This document shows, piece by piece, positions 1-7,140 of a DNA stretch of 64,000 nucleotides; the first letter of the stretch is position 1; every line of letters starts with the position of its first letter. The position numbers and the translations under genes are program-made. The notes beneath the pieces are model-generated. The model ran no database searches. It saw only the letters and a program-made list of their open reading frames with translations, and was not told where the DNA came from. The stretch comes from Natrinema hispanicum (GTDB taxonomy: Archaea > Halobacteriota > Halobacteria > Halobacteriales > Natrialbaceae), in NCBI RefSeq assembly GCF_900111485.1, contig NZ_FOIC01000011.1, positions 40,933 to 104,932 on the forward strand, in the 5' to 3' direction.

Positions 1-188
1 AAGGAACCGTTGATTTCTTCAACGACACTGGCGGCTACGGATTCATCGAGACTGAGGACGCGGACGACGACGTTTTCTTCCACATGGAAGACATCGGCGG
101 CCCGGACCTGGAAGAAGGTCAGGAACTCGAGTTCGACATCGAGCAGGCCCCTAAGGGCCCGCGCGCGACGAACGTCGAGCGCCTGTAA
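1..188 (+). CDS. cspA: cold-shock domain protein, 5'-truncated by the window edge
   Basis: Only the last 61 codons are present, in the frame that starts at base 3 and ends with TAA at 186-188. The visible protein reads GTVDFFNDTGGYGFIE, then DDVFFHMEDI, which are the RNP1-like (GYGFI) and RNP2-like (VFFH) motifs of the cold-shock domain. It ends in KGPRATNVERL, the usual C-terminus of these roughly 64-residue single-domain nucleic-acid-binding proteins. The start codon lies outside the window, probably only a few codons upstream. The family binds single-stranded RNA/DNA and acts as an RNA chaperone; the role here is inferred from the family only. Confidence 0.93.
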   Translation, partial: GTVDFFNDTGGYGFIETEDADDDVFFHMEDIGGPDLEEGQELEFDIEQAPKGPRATNVERL

Positions 189-334
189 GGCGGAATTCGT
201 ACGGTATCGACTCTTGACTGCAGTATTTTACACCGCTGAGCGACAGCGCCGTCGTCGGTGACGACATACCACGAATGACCCATAGCAGTTAGTGTATCGA
301 CATGATAATGTGAGAGACCAACAAACAGTCGTCT

Positions 335-460
335 ATGACGATCCTGACGACGATGGGTCCCACCGAGTACGCCATCCTGCTGTTCAACCTCGTCTTCCTG
401 TGTGGAATCATCGGGGGCCTGTGGTATCTCCTCTCGCGGCTTCGACAGCTGGTGTCGTAA
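335..460 (+). CDS. small single-pass membrane protein (41 aa)
   Basis: A 41-residue ORF, MTILTTMGPTEYAILLFNLV followed by a hydrophobic stretch ending LWYLLSRLRQLVS. One clear transmembrane helix (about residues 12-33) is followed by a basic tail (RLR), which predicts the C-terminus on the cytoplasmic side. A second in-frame ATG at 353 is an alternative start. Haloarchaeal genomes carry many such tiny membrane proteins of unknown function. I cannot assign a role; the hydrophobic pattern, GC-rich third positions and lack of a better reading on the other strand support it being real. Confidence 0.55.
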   Translation: MTILTTMGPTEYAILLFNLVFLCGIIGGLWYLLSRLRQLVS

Positions 461-511
461 AACGCGGCCAGCGACCCGGACGATTTTGTGGCTCCGGCAC
501 CGACTCGCAGT

Positions 512-877
512 ATGACCGAGCCAGTCCTGCGACGGAGCGACGAGATTGAGTACGACCCGGTCGATGCCGCCGACGGCCTCGAGAAAGGCGTCCTGATCAA
601 CGATGACCACGGCGCGCCTCACTTCGCGATCCGGCGGTTCGTCCTCGAGGCTGGCGGGGAGGTCCCAAAGCACACCAACGAGGTCGAACACGAACAGTAC
701 GTTCTCGCGGGCGCGTACACGGTGGGTATCGGCGACGAAACCTACGAGGTCGAAGCCGGCGACTCGTTGCTCATCCCCGCTGGGACGGTCCACTGGTACC
801 GCAACGACGGCGACGAGCCGGGCGCGTTCATCTGTGCAGTTCCGCACGGCGACGACGAGATCGAGTTGCTCGAGTAA
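512..877 (+). CDS. cupin domain protein
   Basis: A 121-residue single-domain cupin. I chose the ATG at 512 (MTEPVLRRS) rather than the upstream one at 488, because the family normally begins close to the strand that leads into the barrel. Cupin motif 1 is visible as VPKHTNEVEHEQYVLAG, with two His and a Glu as probable metal ligands, followed by the Gly-rich turn EAGDSLLIPAGTVHWY, which contains the motif 2 His. Small haloarchaeal cupins are metal-binding barrels of varied function (isomerases, dioxygenases, sensors), and the substrate cannot be read from the sequence. It stands alone between a small membrane protein and a convergent transducer gene. Confidence 0.85.
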   Translation: MTEPVLRRSDEIEYDPVDAADGLEKGVLINDDHGAPHFAIRRFVLEAGGEVPKHTNEVEHEQYVLAGAYTVGIGDETYEVEAGDSLLIPAGTVHWYRNDGDEPGAFICAVPHGDDEIELLE

Positions 878-1071
878 CGCTGATCGTCCGCAGTCGCCAG
901 TTCTGCTGCCGACGACGGGAATCACTGTCGCTGCCGGGTTCATGCAGGCACATTCCGGACGTATCCCACCAGCCGGAAATCAGTAAGACGGTAGTCGAGA
1001 AGGCACGCAATCTCCGCAGCCGATGGCTGCGCTCGAAATCGGAGTCGAGAGATAACGACGCTTCGACGCGG

Positions 1072-3480
1072 CTATTGTGGGCTGGTCCAGTCGAATTCTC
1101 GAGACGGAGACGCCGGTTCATCCTCGTCGGCAGCGGTTGTGTCTCCATAGTCGTCGGTCGACGCGTCGTCCGGGACGGTCGAGTCGACCACGTAGTCGTC
1201 AGCAGCCGGGAGTTCGGCGTTTGGAGCCAGCGTTTCTGACTCGATCGCTTCGGGACCGGCCAGTTCGGCGTTTACCTCGAACGCCGACAGCGCGTCGGAC
1301 AGTTCCCGTGCCTGCTCGGACAGCGACGTGGCGGTGTGTGAGACCGCGACGAGCGACGAGGTCTGTTCTTCGGCAGCCGCGGCGACCGTCTCCGCTTCGG
1401 CGCTGGTTTCCTCGCTGATCGCCGTGACGTCATCGGTCATCGTCACGATCCCCTGGGTCGCGCCGGCCTGCTGTTGGGTCGCCGCCGAAATCTCCTGAAC
1501 CCCCTCGTTGGTCTCCTCGGCGAACGTCGAAATCTCCTCGAGCGAGGCGACCGTGGTTTCGACTGCGCTGCGGTGGTCGGCGATCCGCTCGTCGGTCTGT
1601 CGGACGACGGCTGCGACCTGGGCGGTCTGCTCGCTGACCTGCTCGAGGCGCGCTTCGATGTCGGTTGCGGCCTCCTGGGTGTCCGCGGCGAGGGACTTGA
1701 CCTGTTCGGCGACCGCGGTAAACTGGGCGTCGTCCGAACTCGAGCGGGCGGCCTCGATGCTGGCGTTGAGCGCGAGCATGTTCGTCTCCCGGGTAACGTC
1801 GGCGATGAACTCGAGGAGGTCGTCGATCGCCGCGATCTCCTCTTCGAGGCGGGCGACTTCCGCGACGGCGTCGCTGGCCTCCTCCTCGATGGCGTTCATA
1901 CCGGCGATCGCCCGCCGGGCCGACTCGCGAGCGTCGGCACTCGTCGTCGCGGTCTGCTCGGCCAGCGTCGCAACCTGCGAGGAGGTCGCCGCGATCTGCT
2001 GGGTGGTCGTCGAGAGTTCGTCGACTTCGTCGCTGATCGTCTCGAGGTGGTCGCTCTGGCGTTCGGCACCGTCGGCGATCTGCTGGACCGAGGTCGTCAC
2101 CTGTTCGGAGGCCGACCGGACCTCCACGACGCCGTCGGCCGTCGAGTCGGCGGCCTCGTCGACCGCGTCGGCGAATGCCCGCGTCGCAGCCACCGTTGCC
2201 TCGAGATCGTCCATCATGTCGTTGAACGCCGCCGCGACCGTCGCCATCGCCTCGCTGTCGGCGTCGAGATCGAGACGTCGCGTCAGGTCGCCGTCGGCAC
2301 AGGCACGCATCGTCGTCCCGTACTCGTCGGCCGTTTGCTCGAGTTGCCGGGAGAAGCGCTCGGATTCCGAGCGTTCCCGTTCGGCCTCTGCTCGGGCGGC
2401 TTCGGCCTCCTCGAGCCGGTCGCGCAGCGACTGGCGCATCTGATCGATCGATCGATGCAACTCGCCGAGTTCGTCCGAGCGGGGTGACTCGAGCGGGTCG
2501 TCGAGGTTCCCGTCCTCGATGGCCGCGGCCCGTTCTGAGAGGTCGCGCAGCGAGCGAGCCGTGTTCCGGCCGACCGTCGCACCGAGTACGAGCATGCCTC
2601 CGAAGGTAACCGCGAGCATCGCAAGGAGCCAGTTGGAGATCGTCGACTGGAGCGCGTAGGCATCGGCCGCTGGGACGCGGGTCGTCAGCGTCCACCCGTC
2701 GTGCTCGAGCGGGGCGTAGCCGACGACGGTCTCGCTGTCTGCTGATCCGGCATCGATCGACGTCGTCCCCGTGCCGTTCGCGACGGTTTCGGGCTCGAGT
2801 GCGTCGTCTTGCAACAGCAGCGATCGTTCCTCGGCGAGGACGATCGTCCCCGAGCGGTCGACGACGACCACGTCGTCGTGGTCGTCGGCCCCGATCATAT
2901 ACCGGGACAGCGACTCGAGGTCGACGACCCCGACGACGACGTGGTCGGACTCGCCGGGGACGTCGCTGACGGCGAGCATCGCCGGCCGGCCAGCCTCGGT
3001 TTCGAACGCCTCGGAGAAGACGACCTGGGAGTCGTCTTTCAGCACGGTCGAAAGCTGGGCGTCGACCGCTTCGGTGACGCGGCCGTCGTCGGTGATGACC
3101 GCGTTCGTGCCTGCGTTCGCGTGGATGGCACCCGTCTCGGCATCGACGTAGTACGCGCCTTCGAACGCGGTGCGATCGTTCATCCGGTGTAACGAGTCGC
3201 TGATCGCCACCCGGTCATCGCTGCGAAACGCCGACGAGCGGGGCAGCGAACTCAGATAGCGCTCGGTCGATCGAAACCAGATGTCGATTCGGTCGGCATC
3301 CGTTTCGGCGCTGGTGACGAGTTGTGACTCGACGTCCGACTCGAGTTCGTCACCAGTCTGTGCATATATAGTGCCGCCGAACGCACCCACGATGAGGAGG
3401 ATAACTGCGAGGGCAGCGAGAAAACGAAGCGCATAGCGGCGGCGAACAACCGGGATGTGCTCCCACGGATTCAAACCCAT
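1072..3480 (-). CDS. methyl-accepting chemotaxis transducer (Htr-type)
   Basis: An 802-residue transducer. A short N-terminus is followed by TM1 (about 17-40), an extracellular Cache-like sensor region (about 45-275, containing the VVVVDRSGTIV strand), TM2 (about 284-304), a HAMP domain (about 305-357), a second HAMP-like segment (about 380-440) and a long coiled-coil signalling domain. The signalling hairpin tip is recognisable as FIADVTRETNMLALNASIEA, which binds CheA/CheW in this family. The C-terminal tail is acidic and low-complexity. The ligand is not predictable. It is transcribed away from the helicase at 3719, and the shared upstream region carries a TATA-like element overlapped by an inverted repeat (3511-3527). 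A 421-aa antisense frame inside it is a composition shadow. Confidence 0.95.
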   Translation of the reverse strand: MGLNPWEHIPVVRRRYALRFLAALAVILLIVGAFGGTIYAQTGDELESDVESQLVTSAETDADRIDIWFRSTERYLSSLPRSSAFRSDDRVAISDSLHRMNDRTAFEGAYYVDAETGAIHANAGTNAVITDDGRVTEAVDAQLSTVLKDDSQVVFSEAFETEAGRPAMLAVSDVPGESDHVVVGVVDLESLSRYMIGADDHDDVVVVDRSGTIVLAEERSLLLQDDALEPETVANGTGTTSIDAGSADSETVVGYAPLEHDGWTLTTRVPAADAYALQSTISNWLLAMLAVTFGGMLVLGATVGRNTARSLRDLSERAAAIEDGNLDDPLESPRSDELGELHRSIDQMRQSLRDRLEEAEAARAEAERERSESERFSRQLEQTADEYGTTMRACADGDLTRRLDLDADSEAMATVAAAFNDMMDDLEATVAATRAFADAVDEAADSTADGVVEVRSASEQVTTSVQQIADGAERQSDHLETISDEVDELSTTTQQIAATSSQVATLAEQTATTSADARESARRAIAGMNAIEEEASDAVAEVARLEEEIAAIDDLLEFIADVTRETNMLALNASIEAARSSSDDAQFTAVAEQVKSLAADTQEAATDIEARLEQVSEQTAQVAAVVRQTDERIADHRSAVETTVASLEEISTFAEETNEGVQEISAATQQQAGATQGIVTMTDDVTAISEETSAEAETVAAAAEEQTSSLVAVSHTATSLSEQARELSDALSAFEVNAELAGPEAIESETLAPNAELPAADDYVVDSTVPDDASTDDYGDTTAADEDEPASPSREFDWTSPQ

Positions 3481-3510
3481 ATGATGATGGGACTCGACGC
3501 ACCCGGTATG

Positions 3511-3527
3511 TAACTCGCTAAGAGTTA
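3511..3527. promoter_or_regulatory. inverted repeat next to the transducer TATA-like box
   Basis: TAACTC at 3511-3516 and GAGTTA at 3522-3527 form a perfect 6-bp inverted repeat with a 5-nt spacer. On the minus strand it lies about 30-47 nt before the transducer ATG and runs into the AT-rich ATATAACTC tract, which is the best candidate for that gene's TATA box. A dimeric regulator bound here could block TBP/TFB. The function is inferred. Confidence 0.35.
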
Positions 3528-3691
3528 TATGTAGTGCTATAGATCACTCGTGGGTCATATACAGTAGCCGTCGTCGGAGTTCGAGATTGGAAAGCGATTT
3601 CCGCCGGCCGACAACCGAGACGGACCCGGGCTCGCCACTCGGCGAGGCCGACAGTATCGCACCGGCCCGCTCGAGTCAGTCCGAACCGCTG

Positions 3692-3696
3692 AAATA
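3692..3696 (+). promoter_or_regulatory. TATA-like box deciding the helicase start
   Basis: AAATA within CTGAAATACCGCC lies 23-27 nt before the GTG at 3719. This spacing is typical of leaderless haloarchaeal transcripts and argues against the TTG at 3587 as start. Confidence 0.4.
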
Positions 3697-3718
3697 CCGC
3701 CACGCCCTACTCGTGGCC

Positions 3719-5785
3719 GTGTCGAAGCAGGTCCAGCAGGTCGATACGATCTTCTGTCACGAAACCGGCGACGACTACCTGATCGTCGTCGAACGTGACG
3801 GCAAACGGCTGTTCAGAGCGAAACTCGGACTCTCGGAAACCTCAGCCGGTCCCCGCCCCGCGAAGTTCCGGCTCAAAGACGGCTCGAGCGAAGAGCCCCG
3901 CCAGCCCGACGAGTTCGTCGAACTCGCTCGTCGAGCGACGCGTATCCGCATCTCCGAGCAAACGTCACCCGAGGGACGGCGTGAACTCACCGAGATGCTC
4001 GCGGGCTACCAGCTCGAAGACAAAGCCAAGACCGTCCGGACCTGCCGCTACTGTGCCTCGGCTGGCCGGTATTCGCCGATCACGACCGAGACGGCCATCA
4101 AAGACGACAACGACTGGATCTGTCGGGACTGTGCCCGCCAGGAACTCGAGCGCCAGCTCTCCTTTTCGGGCAGCGGCGCGGTCACCGGCGCGGCAAAAGA
4201 GCGTCTCGAGGAACTCATGCTCGAGGTGCAGGACTTAGAGCGGATCGTCAACCTGCTCAAGGGACGGCTCGATCCCGATCTGACGAAGTTCGATACCATC
4301 TCGGCGACGACCGACGAGGTCGACCCTGTCCGAGTCGATTCGCTGAACCTGCATCCCGGCTTGCAGGGCTTGCTCGAGGACCGGTTCGAGACCCTGCTGC
4401 CGGTCCAGAGCCTCGCGGTCGAAAACGGCCTCTTCGACGGCGACGACCAGATGGTCGTCTCGGCGACGGCGACCGGGAAAACGCTGGTCGGAGAGATGGC
4501 CGGCATCAACCGCGTCCTCAATGGGAAGGGAACGATGCTCTTTCTCGTGCCGCTGGTGGCGCTGGCCAATCAGAAGTACGAGGACTTTCAGGACGAATAC
4601 GGCCACCTGGTCGATGTCTCCATTCGCGTGGGCGCGAGCCGAATCGCCGACAACGGCAACCAGTTCGATCCCAACGCCGACGTCATCGTCGGCACCTACG
4701 AGGGGATCGACCACGCCCTACGAACAGGCAAGGACATGGGCGACATCGGGACCGTCGTCATCGACGAGGTCCACACCCTCAAAGAAGAGGAGCGAGGCCA
4801 CCGGCTGGACGGCCTCATCTCGCGACTCAAGTATACTTGTGAGCAGCGAGCCGAGCGCCGCGACGAGTATCAGGGTGCACAGTGGATCTACCTCTCGGCG
4901 ACCGTCGGCAACCCAGAACAGCTCGCGGGCGCGCTCGAGTCGACACTCATCGAGTTCGAGGAGCGACCGGTGCCGATCGAACGCCACGTCACCTTCGCGG
5001 ACGGCCAAGAGAAAGTCCGGGTCGAGAACAAACTCGTCAAACGCGCGTTCGACACCGAATCCTCGAAGGGGTATCGCGGGCAGACGATCATCTTTACCAA
5101 CTCGAGGCGACGCTGTCACGAAATTTCGCGCAAGCTCGAGTACTCAGCCGCGCCCTATCACGCCGGCTTAGATTACAAGCGCCGCAAGGAGGTCGAACGC
5201 AAGTTCGGCGAGCAAGAACTCGCCGCGGTCGTGACGACTGCCGCACTCGCTGCAGGTGTCGACTTCCCGGCCTCGCAGGTGATCTTCGATTCGCTGGCGA
5301 TGGGTATCGAGTGGCTCTCGGTACAAGAATTCCACCAGATGCTCGGCCGCGCAGGTCGACCTGACTATCACGATGAAGGGACCGTGTACGTCCTCGTCGA
5401 ACCCGACTGTGCATACCACAACTCGATGGAGATGTCCGAGGACGAAGTCGCCTTCAAACTCCTCAAAGGCGAGATGGAATCGGTGATGACCCACTACGAC
5501 GAGGCCGCCGCGGTCGAGGAGACGCTGGCGAACGTCACCGTCGGCGGCAAGGCCGCGAAGGCGCTCAACGACCGCATGCTCGGCGACGTGCCGACGAAAC
5601 ACGCTATCGGCAAACTCTTAGAATACGAGTTCATCGACGGCTTCGAACCCACGCCACTCGGGCGCGTCGTCACGGAACACTTCTTAGAGCCCGGCGAGGC
5701 GTTCACGCTCATCGATGGCATTCGGAAGGACGCCCACCCCTACGAACTCGTCGCGGACATCGAACTGCGCGACGAGGATCGCTGA
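3719..5785 (+). CDS. Ski2-like DEAD/DEAH-box helicase with zinc ribbon
   Basis: A superfamily 2 helicase, 688 aa from the GTG at 3719. Motif I is SATATGKTLVG, motif II is DEVH in VIDEVHTLKEEERGH, motif III is LSATVGN, and motif VI lies in QMLGRAGRPDYHDEG. Before the helicase core is a four-cysteine ribbon (CRYC ... CRDC) and a short coiled coil. The open frame extends upstream to a TTG at 3587, but the box AAATA at 3692-3696 lies 23-27 nt before the GTG at 3719, which fits a leaderless start (MSKQVQQVDTIF). The added 44 residues also look unlike a folded N-terminus. The closest kinship is with archaeal Hel308/Ski2-type enzymes that unwind RNA or stalled-fork DNA; substrate unknown. It stands alone. 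Confidence 0.88.
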   Translation: MSKQVQQVDTIFCHETGDDYLIVVERDGKRLFRAKLGLSETSAGPRPAKFRLKDGSSEEPRQPDEFVELARRATRIRISEQTSPEGRRELTEMLAGYQLEDKAKTVRTCRYCASAGRYSPITTETAIKDDNDWICRDCARQELERQLSFSGSGAVTGAAKERLEELMLEVQDLERIVNLLKGRLDPDLTKFDTISATTDEVDPVRVDSLNLHPGLQGLLEDRFETLLPVQSLAVENGLFDGDDQMVVSATATGKTLVGEMAGINRVLNGKGTMLFLVPLVALANQKYEDFQDEYGHLVDVSIRVGASRIADNGNQFDPNADVIVGTYEGIDHALRTGKDMGDIGTVVIDEVHTLKEEERGHRLDGLISRLKYTCEQRAERRDEYQGAQWIYLSATVGNPEQLAGALESTLIEFEERPVPIERHVTFADGQEKVRVENKLVKRAFDTESSKGYRGQTIIFTNSRRRCHEISRKLEYSAAPYHAGLDYKRRKEVERKFGEQELAAVVTTAALAAGVDFPASQVIFDSLAMGIEWLSVQEFHQMLGRAGRPDYHDEGTVYVLVEPDCAYHNSMEMSEDEVAFKLLKGEMESVMTHYDEAAAVEETLANVTVGGKAAKALNDRMLGDVPTKHAIGKLLEYEFIDGFEPTPLGRVVTEHFLEPGEAFTLIDGIRKDAHPYELVADIELRDEDR

Positions 5786-5925
5786 TCGCGCCAGTCGCGG
5801 TCGGTACGCACCAGGCCCGGCCACGATCGTTTCTACGCCCCTTTGGCGGCCACAACGATAAGCGAGACGAGCGCACGATCGACAGCCAGCACGGGGCTAC
5901 CCCGACGCTGTCACCATGGACCCGA

Positions 5926-5995
5926 CGGATTACTGTCAGTCAGTACCGGCCGCGACCCGTCTGCGGGGACACCGGTCACTCGGGACAGCAGACCG
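5926..5995. repeat. inverted-repeat-bounded intergenic element, copy A (about 70 nt)
   Basis: It begins CGGATTACTGTC (5926-5937) and ends GACAGCAGACCG (5984-5995). The two ends are imperfect inverted repeats, CGG-x7-TGTC against the reverse complement CGGTCTGCTGTC. The interior contains CAGTACCGGCCGCGACCC. Copy B at 42461-42535 has the same order of blocks, and the last 15 nt (CGGGACAGCAGACCG) are identical. It lies between the helicase stop and the BofA-like gene. No coding capacity. Confidence 0.6.
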
Positions 5996-6008
5996 GATGA
6001 CTCGTCGG

Positions 6009-6263
6009 TCACGGAACGAACGCGATTCCGAACAGCGACAGCGCAAGCACGAGCACCGAGCCCGGCACACCACCGACTGCGACGATCACAACCGTCAGCG
6101 GCGACACCGCCACTGTGACGCCGAAGCCGACCTGGGCGAGGTACAACACGACGAGCCCACCCACCGCGTTGATAATGAAGGGCCTGGCAACCGCAACGAG
6201 CTGTCCCGCCCCGAGAACGAGCACCAGGACGAGAATCAAAAGCAGCAACTCGAGTCCGGTCAT
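6009..6263 (-). CDS. BofA-like small membrane protein
   Basis: An 84-residue, almost wholly hydrophobic protein with two to three transmembrane segments: LLLLILVLVLVLGAG, then PFIINAVGGLVVLYLAQ, then VIVAVGGVPGSVLVLAL. The NAVGG motif and the VGGVPG turn match the pro-sigmaK processing inhibitor BofA family. That family is named from Bacillus sporulation but is also found in archaea, where its function is unknown; no sigma factor is expected here. It is flanked by repeat copy A downstream and by the tRNA-Pro region on the other side, with no operon partner. Confidence 0.8.
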   Translation of the reverse strand: MTGLELLLLILVLVLVLGAGQLVAVARPFIINAVGGLVVLYLAQVGFGVTVAVSPLTVVIVAVGGVPGSVLVLALSLFGIAFVP

Positions 6264-6477
6264 AGGAGCAGTATCACGGCATCGGGCAAAACCGTTCGTT
6301 CAGTCGTCGATGACTGTCCGTCAGGGATCGAGACATCGTCTCGAGTGCGCTGGGTCATACTGTCTATGAGTTTCCGGTGGGACCGCGACCGTCCGTCAGG
6401 TGCACTGGTAACTGGTGACAGTAAACCGCCTGCCGGGAGTCCGTCTCACACGGCGGCGGCCACGGAAGAACGAAACG

Positions 6478-6484
6478 CTTTATG
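6478..6484 (+). promoter_or_regulatory. TATA-like box for tRNA-Pro
   Basis: TTTATGC, about 26-32 nt before the first base of the mature tRNA, at the spacing expected of an archaeal promoter. Confidence 0.5.
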
Positions 6485-6509
6485 CAATGGGGGCGATATC
6501 GATATGTAC

Positions 6510-6582
6510 GGGATCGTGGGTTAGCTTGGTATACTTCGGGCCTTGGGTGCCCGTGACCCCGGTTCAAATCCGGGCGATCCCA
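6510..6582 (+). tRNA. tRNA-Pro (anticodon TGG)
   Basis: A full cloverleaf is readable. The acceptor pairs GGGATCG with CGATCCC, with discriminator A. The anticodon stem pairs CGGGC with GCCCG around the loop CTTGGGT, which gives anticodon TGG for CCA codons. The T-arm is CCCGG-TTCAAAT-CCGGG. CCA is not encoded and no intron is present. Confidence 0.95.
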
Positions 6583-7140
6583 TCTTTCTGCTGTGAGCAA
6601 TACCGCCAGCGGTTACTCTGGGATATTCAGACAGCGTTTTCACAGCACAACGCCGTGAGTGTCGGCTACTGCGACCGGTGTGATGAGCAGTAGTACTGAC
6701 CAACGAGCGGTATCGAAACTGAAGGCAGAGAACGAAACTATGAGTTCGGGGGGTGAGGTGTTCTGTGGAAACAGTCAACAGGATCCACACGGAGTACGAT
6801 TAGACTGACCACAGTGAGGATCGAGTTGTGTACGGATCATCTCGCTATTCGTTGGGATCACCTCGATTCTATGTAGTGGGGAACAACCAATGAAGCCTTC
6901 CGTGGGAGCAATAGTACAGTCCTGTCGGACAACGACGGCCAATGACGGCAATAAACTCGTTTTATCAGCAGTGCTTCAGTCGCGGGTGCCAAGCGCCGAA
7001 CGCATCGTCGTGTGCTCTCTTGAGCCCGTCTGCGTGCGATAGTGGCTCGCTGACCGCTCACAGCGGTCGACGCCTCGAGCCGTTCAGTTTCGGCCCGGTT
7101 TACAACCATTTATACCCGATGGCAGCCCTAGAACGGTGCA
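6583..7140. other. 558-nt non-coding stretch between tRNA-Pro and mcm
   Basis: No convincing gene is visible. The frames that stay open have unusual codon use, no family motifs and no promoter at their starts. The last 35 nt hold the mcm promoter. The remainder is somewhat richer in A/T than the neighbouring genes and shows no clear repeat or hairpin. Confidence 0.6.
7109..7114 (+). promoter_or_regulatory. TATA box of mcm
   Basis: TTTATA in ACCATTTATACCCG lies 27-32 nt before the ATG at 7141, which fits a leaderless or near-leaderless transcript. Confidence 0.6.

Noticed and set aside
1430..2695. Long minus-strand frame of 421 codons, plus two long plus-strand frames (1474-2487 and 1508-2443), inside the transducer
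   Set aside because: Arg/Asp/Gly-rich low-complexity translations with no motifs; the transducer in the other minus-strand frame has clear HAMP and signalling-tip motifs. They are GC-rich shadow frames.
5494..5602. Short antisense frames in the Ski2-like helicase
   Set aside because: Compositional shadows, no promoter and no domain.
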